DNA of 64,000 nucleotides from Bradyrhizobium algeriense (GCF_036924595.1 NZ_JAZHRV010000001.1:5022001-5086000); one strand, 5' to 3'. Shown: positions 27,421-35,992, counted from the stretch's first letter. Numbers and translations are program-made. The notes: generated from the sequence alone by a model not told the origin.

Positions 27421-27471
27421 GTTGCCCTCCGAAGGCAAAGGTCACACGTTCGAATCGTGCCGGGTGCGCCA
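27421..27471 (+). other. tRNA-Arg(CCG) 3' fragment: island boundary scar
   Basis: Fifty-one bases carry the anticodon stem-loop GCCCTCCGAAGGC (anticodon CCG), variable loop, T-arm CACGTTCGAATCGTG and acceptor CGGGTGC with GCCA. Just upstream only TAGAGC of the D-stem can be recognised, with one extra base, and no 5' acceptor strand GCACCCG is present. So this is not an intact tRNA gene. It marks the change from orderly core genes to the decayed accessory region. The following 27472-27759 contains no gene I can support. Confidence 0.75.
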
Positions 27472-27759
27472 GTTTTTCGTTGTTTTACAAGGCGATGTGC
27501 AAACTCAGCCTGAGACTTCAGTTCTCGTTCATTCGCGCGAGCAAGCAATTGAGAGAAAATTTCTACACGCGCTTGAATTGGCGCTCGCAATGCGGGTCGG
27601 TCCAGTCCATCGAGAGGAGGTTGTTCGGACTAGGTCGAGTTGGCGGGAGCTAGCGAAATCTAACATCCACAACGACCGCTTCGCGCCAATTGCGGACTCC
27701 AGCTAACGCAAACACGCTACTCATCCAACCTCGTCACAGCGGCAGATGGCCCGCGCTCA

Positions 27760-28545
27760 CTAGCTCGCCGACTTACCTGGCATGATTTGCAGAAGAGGCT
27801 CCGGCCCGATCGAGATTTGACCGGTGAATGGCCGGTCGTGAGCGGCGATCAGCAGTACGGAGGTGGCCACTCCTGTCGCGAACAGCCCCATCGCTATCCC
27901 CGATGCCAGCCGATTGCCGCAGTGGACCACGGCGATCACGAGCAACTCGCATATCGCCTGCAGGTACAGGCTCCACCATTTCACCGAATTGACTTCTGCT
28001 TGGCTGACGATGATCCGTTGCCGGCGCGCATCCAGCGCGGACCCCAGTGCGCTGATTATTTCGCGCTGCGCGGTCTGCTGGCCCGGGTTCTGCGGAGTCA
28101 TCGAGACAACGAACTGCAGCGCCTCGGCCAGAGCAATAGGAGCCGACCTCAGTGAAGCCGTTTGGCGCGCCATCATCGGCCATTCCACCGTTGCTGTTTG
28201 CTCAACGTAGTCACGAATCAGGTCACGCAACCGGCTTTCCTGTTCTGGCGGCAGGCCAGCCGCTAGAAGCACAACGGCTCTCAGCGCGCTGGCCTCTCGG
28301 CTGACCGCCGCACTACCACGATCACTGTCACTCCAGACCTGTGCAGCGGTGAAAGCAACAAACAGGCCGAATAGGATACCCAGCACCGGCAACATACCGG
28401 GAGAAATCGCCTGGAACGATTTTGCGCGCTCTCCCGTCGCGAGTGCCGAAACACTGGCGAAAATAATTATGGCAAGCAGATAGGTAAAGGCGAAGATAGC
28501 TATTGCCATCAACGGCACCGGCAGATTGTGTAACCAGTCGCTCAT
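27760..28545 (-). CDS. DUF4239-like membrane protein (261 aa)
   Basis: From ATG 28545 two N-terminal hydrophobic segments (about 10-34 and 48-68, the latter LPVLGILFGLFVAFTAAQVW) are followed by a helical soluble part with SREASALRAVVLLAAGLP and LRDLIRDYVEQT. Two more membrane segments are near 190-240. This order and the FVAFTAAQVW motif are those of DUF4239 proteins, which have no established function. In this copy the C-terminus ends LLQIMPGKSAS. It is the first gene after the tRNA-Arg scar. Confidence 0.75.
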   Translation of the reverse strand: MSDWLHNLPVPLMAIAIFAFTYLLAIIIFASVSALATGERAKSFQAISPGMLPVLGILFGLFVAFTAAQVWSDSDRGSAAVSREASALRAVVLLAAGLPPEQESRLRDLIRDYVEQTATVEWPMMARQTASLRSAPIALAEALQFVVSMTPQNPGQQTAQREIISALGSALDARRQRIIVSQAEVNSVKWWSLYLQAICELLVIAVVHCGNRLASGIAMGLFATGVATSVLLIAAHDRPFTGQISIGPEPLLQIMPGKSAS

Positions 28546-28742
28546 TATTGTCCCCGTTCCGCCTGGCGCCCGAATGGATCGGCTCCGGCCGCAACAGAAT
28601 GGCGCCAAATCACGCGACACGCCGGTTGGCGTAGCGACATTGCCCCCTTGTTGTAGATCAATTCATGCGGTTTGACGACGGCTTCCGCCGACGGTCGAAC
28701 GGCCGCTTTGCGCCACAAGCGGCCGATCAGAGACGGCCGCTT

Positions 28743-28807
28743 GGGTGAGATCAAAGGTCAAGACGGTTTTGAAGCTATGGTCTTCGGCTCGCTATAGAGC
28801 GACGCGG
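28743..28807 (+). repeat. Leader repeat shared with the recombinase upstream region
   Basis: GGGTGAGATCAA...CTCGCTATAGAGCGACGCGG here corresponds to GGGTGAGATCAA...CTCGCTATTGAGCGACGCGG at 35937-35992, directly upstream of the solitary tyrosine recombinase. The downstream recombinase gene is absent here, so this is an orphan copy of its leader. The gap 28546-29017 also holds GGCCGCTTTGCGCCACAAG (about 28696), shared with about 41871, but no gene. Confidence 0.5.
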
Positions 28808-29017
28808 AGGGCGGGATGGCGGAGGAACTGTCATGCCTACGCCGCCATCGGCGTCCGGGGAATATCGTGGAAGTTCGGCGGCCCGACTTTGCAAGGGGAA
28901 GTGTTTCAATTCGGAGATAATTTCATCAATGATGACATCACTGATTTACGACAGTTCAAGGCGGGCGACCCGCCTCGATCGTGTTAGTGACAGGCAGCAT
29001 CTGCAGGGAGAACACGT

Positions 29018-29326
29018 ATGACGAATTCCGAGGATAAACCGCCTCCCGCAGTCGGGGCCTATTGGATCAAGGAGGAAGATTATCCAGCGTTGCTGCAACT
29101 TTTCGACGATGGCGACAAGATGCCACCGAACTGGAAAGAATGGCTGAAGATGGCCGAGGAAATGGAGCAGGGACTCAAGGCCTATGGACACGTCGTGCTG
29201 CGTGTTTACATCGACCCCGCCACATTCCCGGACTGGTGCGCCGCCCATGGCACAAGCCCGGGCAGCACCGGACGCAGAAAGTTCGTCGCGGCGGCGGTAA
29301 CCGAGAGATATGGCCGACAGGCCTGA
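29018..29326 (+). CDS. Conserved hypothetical protein (102 aa)
   Basis: GGGAGA lies 7 bases before ATG. The chain is a compact soluble protein: AVGAYWIKEEDYPALLQLFD, then KMPPNWKEWLKMAEEMEQGL and VLRVYIDPATFPDWCAAHG. It looks like the small cytoplasmic proteins of this type common in Bradyrhizobium accessory DNA. I cannot assign a domain. It has good coding character in a region where most genes are broken. Confidence 0.72.
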   Translation: MTNSEDKPPPAVGAYWIKEEDYPALLQLFDDGDKMPPNWKEWLKMAEEMEQGLKAYGHVVLRVYIDPATFPDWCAAHGTSPGSTGRRKFVAAAVTERYGRQA

Positions 29327-29494
29327 CCAGCACCGTCTTGGCGGGACGCCGGCCCATCGCCAGCCCAGACGGTTATCCAGGGGACCTGCTCTCAGGCCAG
29401 TACCCGAATCCGGTGGGCACGGAATTAAACTAGATGCATTCTGCATCCATCGAACTATTGTTCGTCATCGAACAACGCGAGGCGGAGGAATTTC

Positions 29495-30497
29495 ATGATA
29501 AGGAAGGCAAACCCTCTGGTGATCCTGGGATTTGGCCTGTGCCTTGCCAGCCCAACGCACGCGCAGCAGGCGGACTCGGGTTCGCCCGACCTGGTTCTGA
29601 TCAACGGAAAAGTCCTGACCATGGATGATCGGTCATCCGTCGTGGAGGCGCTGGCCGTTCTGGACGGCAAGATACTCGCAACAGGAAGCAACGCGTCGGT
29701 CAAATCCATCATCAGCACACGGACACGTGTGTTGGATCTAGCCGGCAAGACTGTCGTTCCCGGGCTGATCGATACTCACGCGCATTTCAAGGCTGCCGGT
29801 CTCTCGGAGTACGTAGTGAGCATGAGCAGGGCGAAGACGGTCGTCGAGGCTCTCGATGCTGCCAAGAAGAACCCGGGCGAATGGATCGTGGGCGGCGCAT
29901 GGCATCCGCCGTCGCAGCTCGCTGAGAAGCGCTATCTCACCAAACAGGAAATCGATGGCGTCGCTCCGAACAATCCCGTCTACCTGCGGACCGTTGGTCA
30001 CTTTTCGATCGCGAACGGCCTGGCACTGCAGAAGGCGGGAGTCCTCGTCGAGACTGCGATCGATCGGGTCGAGAAGGCCGTGCCGCCGTGGAGTGAGGAA
30101 GACGAGGTCTGGCAGTTCAAGATCGCTGAGGGAGTCCTGAACAGCTTCGGGATTACGAGCGTGGTCGAGCGAGCGACGGAAGCTCGGGACATCCGGACGC
30201 TTCAGAAGATCGCTGTTTCTGGAGAAGCCACTCTCCACGCGGGTCTAATGTTCCGGCCGGAGCCGCCGGCGGACATGGCTGCGTGGGAAACGGTAATTTC
30301 CGGTAACGGCGCGTCGTCCGGATTTGGTGACGACTGGCTGAAATTTGCCGGCATCAAGATCTTCTACGACGGCGGCATGACTCTGAAGACCGCGCTGACC
30401 CGCGATGTCTATCCCGATTCGCATGACGACTACCGCGCGTCGCGCAGCAGACGCCCGAGCGATTGAAGCAACTCGTGTCGATCTGCAACCGATACCT
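29495..30497 (+). pseudogene. Amidohydrolase (YtcJ-like), frameshifted and truncated
   Basis: Begins with a signal peptide (VILGFGLCLASPTHAQQ) and the amidohydrolase-3 start PDLVLINGKVLTMDD. The metal-binding motif VVPGLIDTHAHF is at about residues 88-99. It continues normally to GGMTLKTALTRDVYPDS. The frame ends at 30466, but another frame carries the expected continuation QQTPERLKQLVSICNRYL up to about 30497, so a single-base indel lies near 30440. After that, similarity stops at the edge of a DUF2285 fragment. Family members are about 550-600 residues, so the second half, with further metal ligands, is lost. Confidence 0.8.
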
Positions 30498-30665
30498 TGC
30501 TCAGTCATCCATCTAGCACGCGCCAGATGGCTTGCGAATGCGAGACGCGCCGGTCGGGCTCGATGTTTGGATCGATGCGCATCACGATCCATGAAACGTC
30601 ACGCCAGTCAGCGCCTTGTTGCTCGGCATCGAGCAAGCGCATGCGCTACATCAGCGACATGTCGA
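30498..30665 (-). pseudogene. DUF2285 gene fragment
   Basis: About 165 bases here correspond, roughly three bases in four and in the same orientation, to 31490-31652 inside the intact DUF2285 gene. Translated fragments include LAFASHLARARWMTEQ. The C-terminal end is cut exactly where the amidohydrolase remnant ends, so a rearrangement joined the two. Nothing else is seen up to 30939. Confidence 0.65.
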
Positions 30666-30939
30666 TCAATTGGCGGCGTTTCATAGGCGTTCTCGACGAG
30701 AGCATGGCATCACACAAAGTCAAAACGCGCTCCTAGTCAAGTTTGAGTCAGCGATCTGGGCTTGAGGCGCGTGTCGCGTATAGCAACCGCTGCCCCTTAA
30801 CTTGTTTATGCGGACGAGGGCTTGAGCGGCGGAAGGTTCGCAGCGGTATTTCTAATCGCAGCTTTCACGCCAAGCTGTTGCCCTTTTACCACGTCATTCC
30901 AAACACGCCGCGCCTACAATCTACTTGGGGGTGATCGGC

Positions 30940-31152
30940 ATGTTCGACGTATACGTTCGAGGAAAGAGTCAGCTTCTAGTGATCCGACGAGGAGCGCCAC
31001 TGCCCGCGGGATTAGTAGGCGGCTGGAGGAAAAAGCGAGCGGCCCGCACTGTCAGTGACGAGATAAGCAGCGCAGTTATGCGGGAGGGCTTCTATAAACG
31101 CTCACAGGCGCGGGTGATGGATGCTCCCGTGGACGTTTCCCAATCCTTCTGA
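30940..31152 (+). CDS. Small hypothetical protein (70 aa)
   Basis: ATG 30940 with GGGGG about 9 bases upstream. The sequence MFDVYVRGKSQLLVIRRGAP then LPAGLVGGWRKKRAARTVSD is strongly protein-like, with a basic middle and VMREGFYKR. This is a type I associate with rhizobial accessory regions. No domain assigned. Its last 61 bases overlap, tail to tail, the gene on the other strand. Confidence 0.5.
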   Translation: MFDVYVRGKSQLLVIRRGAPLPAGLVGGWRKKRAARTVSDEISSAVMREGFYKRSQARVMDAPVDVSQSF

Positions 31153-31283
31153 AGATCAGCCTCAAGTTCTAAGATGATGATGTGGAGCAGACTTGCGGCA
31201 AGTGGATCGGTGACTTCCCGTTCCAGCAGCCGATAGCGCGCGATCTGGACTTCTTGCTCTCTGAATTTGCGCTCTGTCACCAT
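31092..31283 (-). CDS. Small hypothetical helical protein (63 aa)
   Basis: The chain is MVTERKFREQEVQIARYRLL then EREVTDPLAASLLHIIILEL and EADLQKDW: amphipathic, highly charged, probably one long helical hairpin. It is similar in style to the short YRxLEREVTDPLA proteins common in Bradyrhizobium. Function unknown. It converges with and overlaps the gene at 30940-31152. Confidence 0.55.
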   Translation of the reverse strand: MVTERKFREQEVQIARYRLLEREVTDPLAASLLHIIILELEADLQKDWETSTGASITRACERL

Positions 31284-31452
31284 GTCCTGCCCTCCAACAA
31301 ACCGACGCTGTGGAAGGCGAATTGTTTCGCTAAAATCTTCAGATCATTTTCTATGGTTTCTAATTAATGAATTTCGGCGGGACGAGAGCGTCGGACAGCT
31401 CCTAATAGTATCAGGGCTAGATCGCGCGTGTCAGAGGCAGGCGTCGCGATGA

Positions 31453-31728
31453 TCAGGCGTCGCCGCTTCGCAGCAGATGGCGATAACGTTGCTCGGTCAT
31501 CCATCTGGCACGCGAGAGGTGGCTTTCGAATGCTAGTCGCGCCCGGTGGGCCTCGGTGTCTGGGTCGATGCGCAACACGATCCGACAGACTTCACGCCAG
31601 TCGGCGCCTTGTTGATCAGCATCAAACACGCGCATGTACGTGATCATATGCTCTTCGTCATACACAGTAAGCGCTGGTCCGGCTGGCGCGAGATCAGCGA
31701 CTTGCGGATTGAGTTGCGGCTCTTTCAT
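31453..31728 (-). CDS. DUF2285-domain protein (91 aa)
   Basis: The domain is nearly the whole protein: LTVYDEEHMITYMRVFDADQ, GADWREVCRIVLRIDPDTEA and FESHLSRARWMTEQRYRHLL. DUF2285 is the domain of the ICE excision activator FseA (from Msi172/Msi171) of Mesorhizobium loti, where it acts as a transcription activator. So a link to an integrative element is plausible here. The start codon is only 1-2 bases after a GAGG, so the true start may differ. A decayed second copy lies about 1 kb away. Confidence 0.75.
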   Translation of the reverse strand: MKEPQLNPQVADLAPAGPALTVYDEEHMITYMRVFDADQQGADWREVCRIVLRIDPDTEAHRARLAFESHLSRARWMTEQRYRHLLRSGDA

Positions 31729-32025
31729 CCGATCCTCGGTTTTTGGCGAAACGCGTCAGAAAGAACAGATGCTCCGATGACATAGGAACTCCCGTAAATG
31801 TATGCCGCAAATGCTGGCTGATCCTCATTTTCAACATGAGTAAAACGTGGAGATCGATGTTACGCCGCATGCGTGGAGAAGAGCACCTTTTGCTGCGCCA
31901 GCACTTCCCGCGCGGCAACTGCATAGATACTGCCATTTGTACTTACTCTCTTCCTTAACTCGCCGCGCTAACCTGTCGCGGCCTCACACCCCACATTTAT
32001 CCGTTCGTACAATGAGGACTTAACC

Positions 32026-32205
32026 TTGAGCCAACGCACAGTTGGAATGCCCGAGGCCGATGAATTGAAAGACATGATGAGGTTGTTAGCGAGCTTATGG
32101 GATGCCGCGCAACGCCTTCCTGAGGGATCAGAGCGGCAGGATGCGTTCAGACAGATCGGGAGCTTCCATAGGCGGGTGGCGGCCTTAATTTCACACGCCC
32201 TTTAG
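32026..32205 (+). CDS. Small hypothetical protein (59 aa)
   Basis: A TTG start at 32026 with GAGGA 8 bases upstream opens a frame ending TAG at 32203. An internal ATG at 32047 is the alternative start, giving 52 residues. The protein, MPEADELKDMMRLLASLWDA then AQRLPEGSERQDAFRQIGSF and HRRVAALISHAL, is clearly amphipathic and helical. Function unknown. In the preceding gap (31729-32025) only a weak 41-residue frame at 31836-31958 is visible. Confidence 0.5.
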   Translation: MSQRTVGMPEADELKDMMRLLASLWDAAQRLPEGSERQDAFRQIGSFHRRVAALISHAL

Positions 32206-32470
32206 GCTCTCAGGGATGTCGTGTCGGGCTCTGCGGTGGCTACCGATCCAACTCGCGCCGGAAGATTGCGATTTGGAAGTTGGCGAATTTGATAAGACTG
32301 GCATTATGCCATTGGGCTTTCCATGCCGTCGAAAATTGGGGGTTTGGTACAATGCGTGGGCCGATGAGCCGATTTTGATTTTTCCGACACACTGGAGGAT
32401 CTGGCGCGCCAACAGTTGGTAAGCTGATTTTTGCGGGTGCGCTCTCTTTTTGAAGAAGGGGAACCACGTT

Positions 32471-32752
32471 ATGAGGACAGGGCTTTGCTTAGCTATGTTG
32501 CTCATACCCACGATTGCGCTCGCTCAAGGCGCAACACCAACAAGGCGACCGACCGTCAGCGCGAAGCCGATCGTTCAAACGAAGCCGAAGGCGCCCGTTG
32601 GTTGCAAGCTCGTTGGAACGGTCAAGGGAACGAAGCTCTGGGCGGGCGAATGTACGGCGGCGCCGGAGCTAAGAACAGGTACGCCATCCGAAGAGTCCGG
32701 TCCGTCGGCCCCCGATGCGGCGGGCGGGACCACGCCGAAGGATCAGCAGTAA
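32471..32752 (+). CDS. Small exported protein (93 aa)
   Basis: Start ATG 32471 gives a signal peptide (MRTGLCLAMLLIPTIALAQG). A Thr/Pro/Lys-rich segment follows, then a conserved-looking core GCKLVGTVKGTKLWAGECTA with two cysteines that could form a disulfide, and a low-complexity tail ending PKDQQ. The in-frame ATG at 32450 would add seven charged residues. Periplasmic, function unknown; such proteins are common in Bradyrhizobium. Confidence 0.7.
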   Translation: MRTGLCLAMLLIPTIALAQGATPTRRPTVSAKPIVQTKPKAPVGCKLVGTVKGTKLWAGECTAAPELRTGTPSEESGPSAPDAAGGTTPKDQQ

Positions 32753-33007
32753 CGCTGCAATTCATGTGCAATCGCCACAGCATCACCACAAACCAACAAG
32801 CCATCCGCGCGCTCTTCCGCGTGATAAACCGCTACGTCGGCGACCTTGCGCCGATGCCGGGCGTATTTCCCGTCGGTTCTCGACTTCTTGGACGCCAACT
32901 GGCGCAGGCTATTCGGCCGAACTTCAATTGGAAAGAGAAGCCGCTCGGACGTAGGTCCTCTGGGCCATTTGGCACGGGAGCAGGTCCTAATGGCCGTAAG
33001 ACGCTGG

Positions 33008-33247
33008 TCAGTGAACGAGGCGTTCCCAACACAGCAGCCACTCTGGCTTCACGTCAAGCGCATGACACAGCTTTATGAGTTCGCTCGGATAGAGCCGCGC
33101 GCGCCCGCGCTCCCAGCTCACGATCTGTGCCTCACTGTAGCCTGTCAGTTGGGCAAGCTCCCGGCAATCCATGTGGGCCTTAGCCATCGCGCGCGACAGG
33201 CGCTCGCCGATCCGCTGTTGTTTGGCGACGTAGTTCTCCTTGAGCAT
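33008..33247 (-). CDS. XRE-family HTH regulator (79 aa)
   Basis: A strong GGGAGG site lies 7 bases before ATG 33247. The helix-turn-helix of the Cro/C1 type covers most of the chain: RIGERLSRAMAKAHMDCREL, AQLTGYSEAQIVSWERGRAR and LYPSELIKLCHALDVKPEWL. There is no second domain, so it may act as a simple repressor, as in phage or toxin-antitoxin contexts. No toxin gene is recognised next to it. Confidence 0.82.
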   Translation of the reverse strand: MLKENYVAKQQRIGERLSRAMAKAHMDCRELAQLTGYSEAQIVSWERGRARLYPSELIKLCHALDVKPEWLLCWERLVH

Positions 33248-33350
33248 CGTCGCACCTCCCTTGTCTCAGTCCAGCCTACACCTAAACCGCGGACGTTTCA
33301 CACACAATTCGCGCGACCATGCGAAGACCTATTGACGAGCGCCGCGCGTG

Positions 33351-33486
33351 GTGGTCCTGACGACCGAAGAGGAACGCGACGTCTGGATGCGCGCGCCGTC
33401 GGATGAAGCCAAGGCAGCCGTTGCCGGATGATGCGCTGACGATCGTCATGCGGAACCTGGACAAAGAAGATCGGACTGCCGCGTAA
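33351..33486 (+). pseudogene. SOS-associated peptidase (YedK/HMCES-like) C-terminal remnant
   Basis: [21 protein letters not shown] and, in a shifted frame, LPDDALTIVMR...DKEDRTAA up to a TAA at 33484 match the usual C-terminus of YedK-type proteins ([21 protein letters not shown] and onward). At least one frameshift separates the parts and the catalytic N-terminus is absent. So only about 45 codons of the tail survive. Confidence 0.6.
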
Positions 33487-33729
33487 CGGCATCCTCTCCG
33501 AGCGCAAACCAATCTACCGTAAAAATACGGACGTCGTGCAACCGCCGCTTGGAATACCCGCATCGGTAAGGTTGAGCAGTTAGCTTAACTCGCGACATGC
33601 GTTGCTCTATCGAGAAGTTGAGCTATCGATAGAACCGCCGGGCAATTGCCCTCATCCGGTCTCCAAGCAAAGCCGTCAGCGAACATACTCCGCTTGGCGG
33701 TTTTGTCTTTGAAAGGAGCGTTTTCACCG

Positions 33730-33894
33730 ATGCCTAGGTCGTGGTCTTTTGCAAATGATCGTCGCCTTATCGAACTTGCCAAGGCGTCGAAGTCTCCAGA
33801 GGAGGCCGCCCGTATCATGAAGCGCAAGCCTGAGCGCATCCGTAAAGTTGCAATGCGACTAGGCGTTTCATTCAAAACTGAGAAGAAGAAATAA
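33730..33894 (+). CDS. Small HTH-like protein (54 aa)
   Basis: AAGGAGCG is about 8 bases before ATG 33730. The chain MPRSWSFANDRRLIELAKAS, KSPEEAARIMKRKPERIRKV and AMRLGVSF has the spacing of a helix-turn-helix (SPEEAARIMKRKPERIRKVA) and a Lys tail. It may bind DNA, but the family is not named. Similar short proteins are common in rhizobial islands. Confidence 0.6.
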   Translation: MPRSWSFANDRRLIELAKASKSPEEAARIMKRKPERIRKVAMRLGVSFKTEKKK

Positions 33895-34557
33895 TCTGCC
33901 ACTAGCACTGCCGCAACCTTATCTGGGCAGGCCACGTCAGTTCGCTATAGGAACAACCCTGTCTGCGAACCAGTTTCGTTTGCGGGCCACTCAGTACGCG
34001 TATCGGTGGCCCGGCGCGGCCCCCGCCTCAACCCCATGCCCCCGAGAAGGCGCGGGGCCGCGTCCGCCAATACCGTGCGGTGGCGGTGCCAGCCCGGATA
34101 AAGCGGTGCGGCTGCCACGCTGGGCCGCGCGGCGTCGCAGGTACTTAGTGCAAGTTCGCTAGTCCCTCGAAAGCGGACATCCCCCAGTGCGATTAGCTGG
34201 TCCGCTTTGTGCCAAGAGCTGCCGCTCCGGTGAGGTCGCGTTTTGAACCCAAAGCGGGCATGCCCCCCCGCTCCCACGAATGCCTAGCGGTGCAGCTTGA
34301 GCCTGCTTGCGCAGCCGCTTTGCCTATTGGCAACACGTTCTTCAAAGGTTTGTGTGAAACGGCGACGCTCTGGCAAGCGCTGCTCCATCCATTCGAGGAC
34401 GAGCGTGAGCAGGACCGACGTTCTTGTCACGATAACTGCCACAGTACCGTGCGGTGATGGAACCAGTAAGCACCCGGAACAAAAGCATTCAGGAAGCGCA
34501 CCGGAACCATTCCTGAAAATGCTCGGTTAGTTTGTGGGACCCTGGAGGACCATTTCC
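33895..34557. other. Non-coding stretch with degenerate repeats
   Basis: I see no credible gene. The sequence includes AAGCGGACATCCCCC (about 34172) and AAAGCGGGCATGCCC (about 34250), which resemble pieces of the dispersed repeat sequences found elsewhere in this region (for instance near 38800). It looks like layered, decayed non-coding DNA. Confidence 0.4.
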
Positions 34558-34728
34558 ATGAGATATCTCGCTGCGATCGCGATAGCTGCCTTTGTCGCTG
34601 GTGCTGGGCTGGCGGTCCATTCTGTCGGCTCGCTGCGCCCCGACAAGCATTCCACGCCGGCCGCCACCCAATTGGCGGCCCGATTGGCTGAGTCCGCGGA
34701 TCCGTTTTTGCTTCAGTCCGGTGGCTAA
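34558..34728 (+). CDS. Small membrane or exported protein (56 aa)
   Basis: GGAGG lies 9 bases before ATG 34558. The first 20 residues (MRYLAAIAIAAFVAGAGLAV) are a membrane anchor or signal peptide. The remainder is short and polar (LRPDKHSTPAATQLAARLAE), so a single-pass inner-membrane protein is likely. Function unknown. Confidence 0.55.
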   Translation: MRYLAAIAIAAFVAGAGLAVHSVGSLRPDKHSTPAATQLAARLAESADPFLLQSGG

Positions 34729-34828
34729 CAATGGGCGCAACTCAAAACGCATTGGCGGCGCTGCCTTAGACCACTCCGGTAGCCGGTTAGGAGGCGACAA
34801 TGTCGCCGCGAGCAGTCCGGGCGAAACC

Positions 34829-34996
34829 ATGTTCAACGTGCGCCATTTGTTGCCCCTCGCTGCACTTGCGGCGGTCTTGAGTTATGCCGTGCCGTCGTCT
34901 GCTGAGACCATCATCGACGAATGGGCAAAGGTACAGGTGCCATCGCCGCCCGAACTCAAGAGCTCCGAAGACCAGCGCGATTCTTCTTCGGCCTGA
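34829..34996 (+). pseudogene. N-terminal remnant of an exported isochorismatase-like protein
   Basis: The frame has a signal peptide (MFNVRHLLPLAALAAVLSYA) and ETIIDEWAKVQVPSPPELKS, which resembles the beginning of periplasmic cysteine hydrolases of the isochorismatase family. It then derails to DQRDSSSA and stops. The other frame offers PKTSAILLRPDKLVMD, like the expected DPKTTALLVLD beta strand, so a frameshift near 34970 and loss of the rest are likely. A functional 55-residue exported peptide cannot be excluded. Confidence 0.5.
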
Positions 34997-35074
34997 TAAG
35001 CTGGTCATGGACGTTCTTCGCCTAGATTCAGTTCGCTCTTGCATCGGCGACGGCTTCGGATCGAGGAGAACGCC

Positions 35075-35263
35075 ATGCCCGAAGCACAAAGCGACATTGA
35101 CTATACAGTTGATATCCGCAGACACGAGACGACATTCCGTGCGAATACAGCCAAGGGAGAGGAATTCCTCGGCGGCGTTGACCTCACTATGTCCAATGAG
35201 GAAGCACATACATTCACACAGGATGCCCGCGCGGCAGGGCTGACGGTCAAATCGTTTTTTTAA
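35075..35263 (+). CDS. Small hypothetical protein (62 aa)
   Basis: GAGGAGAAC precedes ATG 35075. The chain MPEAQSDIDYTVDIRRHETT, FRANTAKGEEFLGGVDLTMS and NEEAHTFTQDARAAGLTVKS is a small soluble alpha/beta protein with normal coding composition. No domain is recognised. Confidence 0.6.
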   Translation: MPEAQSDIDYTVDIRRHETTFRANTAKGEEFLGGVDLTMSNEEAHTFTQDARAAGLTVKSFF

Positions 35264-35314
35264 CGACCTTGCAAACCAAATCAAATCATCCACTCATCCG
35301 ATGAATGGCATAGG

Positions 35315-35494
35315 ATGCTTGCGGACTACCAAACCGATAAAGCCGAACACTACCCGGCCACCATCACTCAATGCGGATATTGCAACTCGGAGAGTCTCTC
35401 AATTAGGCGACCTCCAATCGATCAAGCCGTTGGTTTCGGCCGATCTACGCTGACGTCCTGGATTCCTCCGGACCATTATGGAGGGACCGCTTAA
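35315..35494 (+). CDS. Possible small protein with a CxxC pair (59 aa)
   Basis: A 60-codon frame from ATG 35315 to TAA 35492 reads MLADYQTDKAEHYPATITQC, GYCNSESLSIRRPPIDQAVG and then FGRSTLTSWIPPDHYGGTA. The CGYC motif could bind metal. There is no convincing ribosome site, and in-frame protein-like sequence continues upstream (SSDEWHR), so it may be the tail of a lost gene. Confidence 0.35.
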   Translation: MLADYQTDKAEHYPATITQCGYCNSESLSIRRPPIDQAVGFGRSTLTSWIPPDHYGGTA

Positions 35495-35598
35495 GGCTCG
35501 CCTGATCATCGCTGGTTGTGCTGTCGCTCAGATCGAGTCGCGATGTACTGCTGCCCGCGACCTAACGGCGTGCAGGATCTATCGCGAGGGGGTACGGG

Positions 35599-35775
35599 CT
35601 AATAAGTTAGGACAAGCAGACGTTGCACAATCGCGCCTAAGCAAACGAGCACCACCAGCAATTTGAGAAGGTTTGCCAATCGCCCGTCGGGCGCAAACCT
35701 GTCGATGGCCCAAAAACAGATTGCGCCCACGACCACAATGATCAGAACGCCAATTAGAACTGAAATGATCGCCAT
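35599..35775 (-). CDS. Small two-helix membrane protein (58 aa)
   Basis: ATG 35775 opens a 59-codon frame: MAIISVLIGVLIIVVVGAIC is one membrane helix, FWAIDRFAPDGRLANLLK is a polar turn, and LLVVLVCLGAIVQRLLVL is a second helix. The hydrophobicity pattern is very regular, which supports a real gene of the small-membrane-protein type often found in rhizobia. Function unknown. Confidence 0.65.
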   Translation of the reverse strand: MAIISVLIGVLIIVVVGAICFWAIDRFAPDGRLANLLKLLVVLVCLGAIVQRLLVLTY

Positions 35776-35936
35776 GAGTTACCCTTGGACTTGCTGCTGC
35801 CGGGCGCAGCATCCCGAGGCACCGGCCGGACGTCAAGGTCAAGTCGCGCTAATTTCGTTGAATTGAGCCTGCAAATTCGGGGGAGCTCCCGCTGGCTGGC
35901 TCGTACCAAAACCTGTCGTCCTGAAATCGCAGCTGG

Positions 35937-35992
35937 GTGAGATCAAGAGGTATTCGTCGCTATAATACCGTGCTCGCTATTGAGCGACGCGG
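35937..35992 (+). repeat. Leader repeat upstream of the solitary recombinase
   Basis: Contains CTCGCTATTGAGCGACGCGG (35973-35992), one mismatch from 28788-28807, and GGGTGAGATCAA at its start, as at 28743. It ends 26 bases before the recombinase start codon. It probably carries the promoter of that gene or a recombination site. Confidence 0.5.

Noticed and set aside
27421..27471. Intact tRNA-Arg gene
   Set aside because: The 5' acceptor strand GCACCCG and a proper D-arm are missing upstream.
27303..27590. Minus-strand 95-residue reading frame
   Set aside because: Its GAPGTIRTCDLCLRRAT stretch is simply the antisense translation of the tRNA-Arg 3' fragment at 27421-27471.
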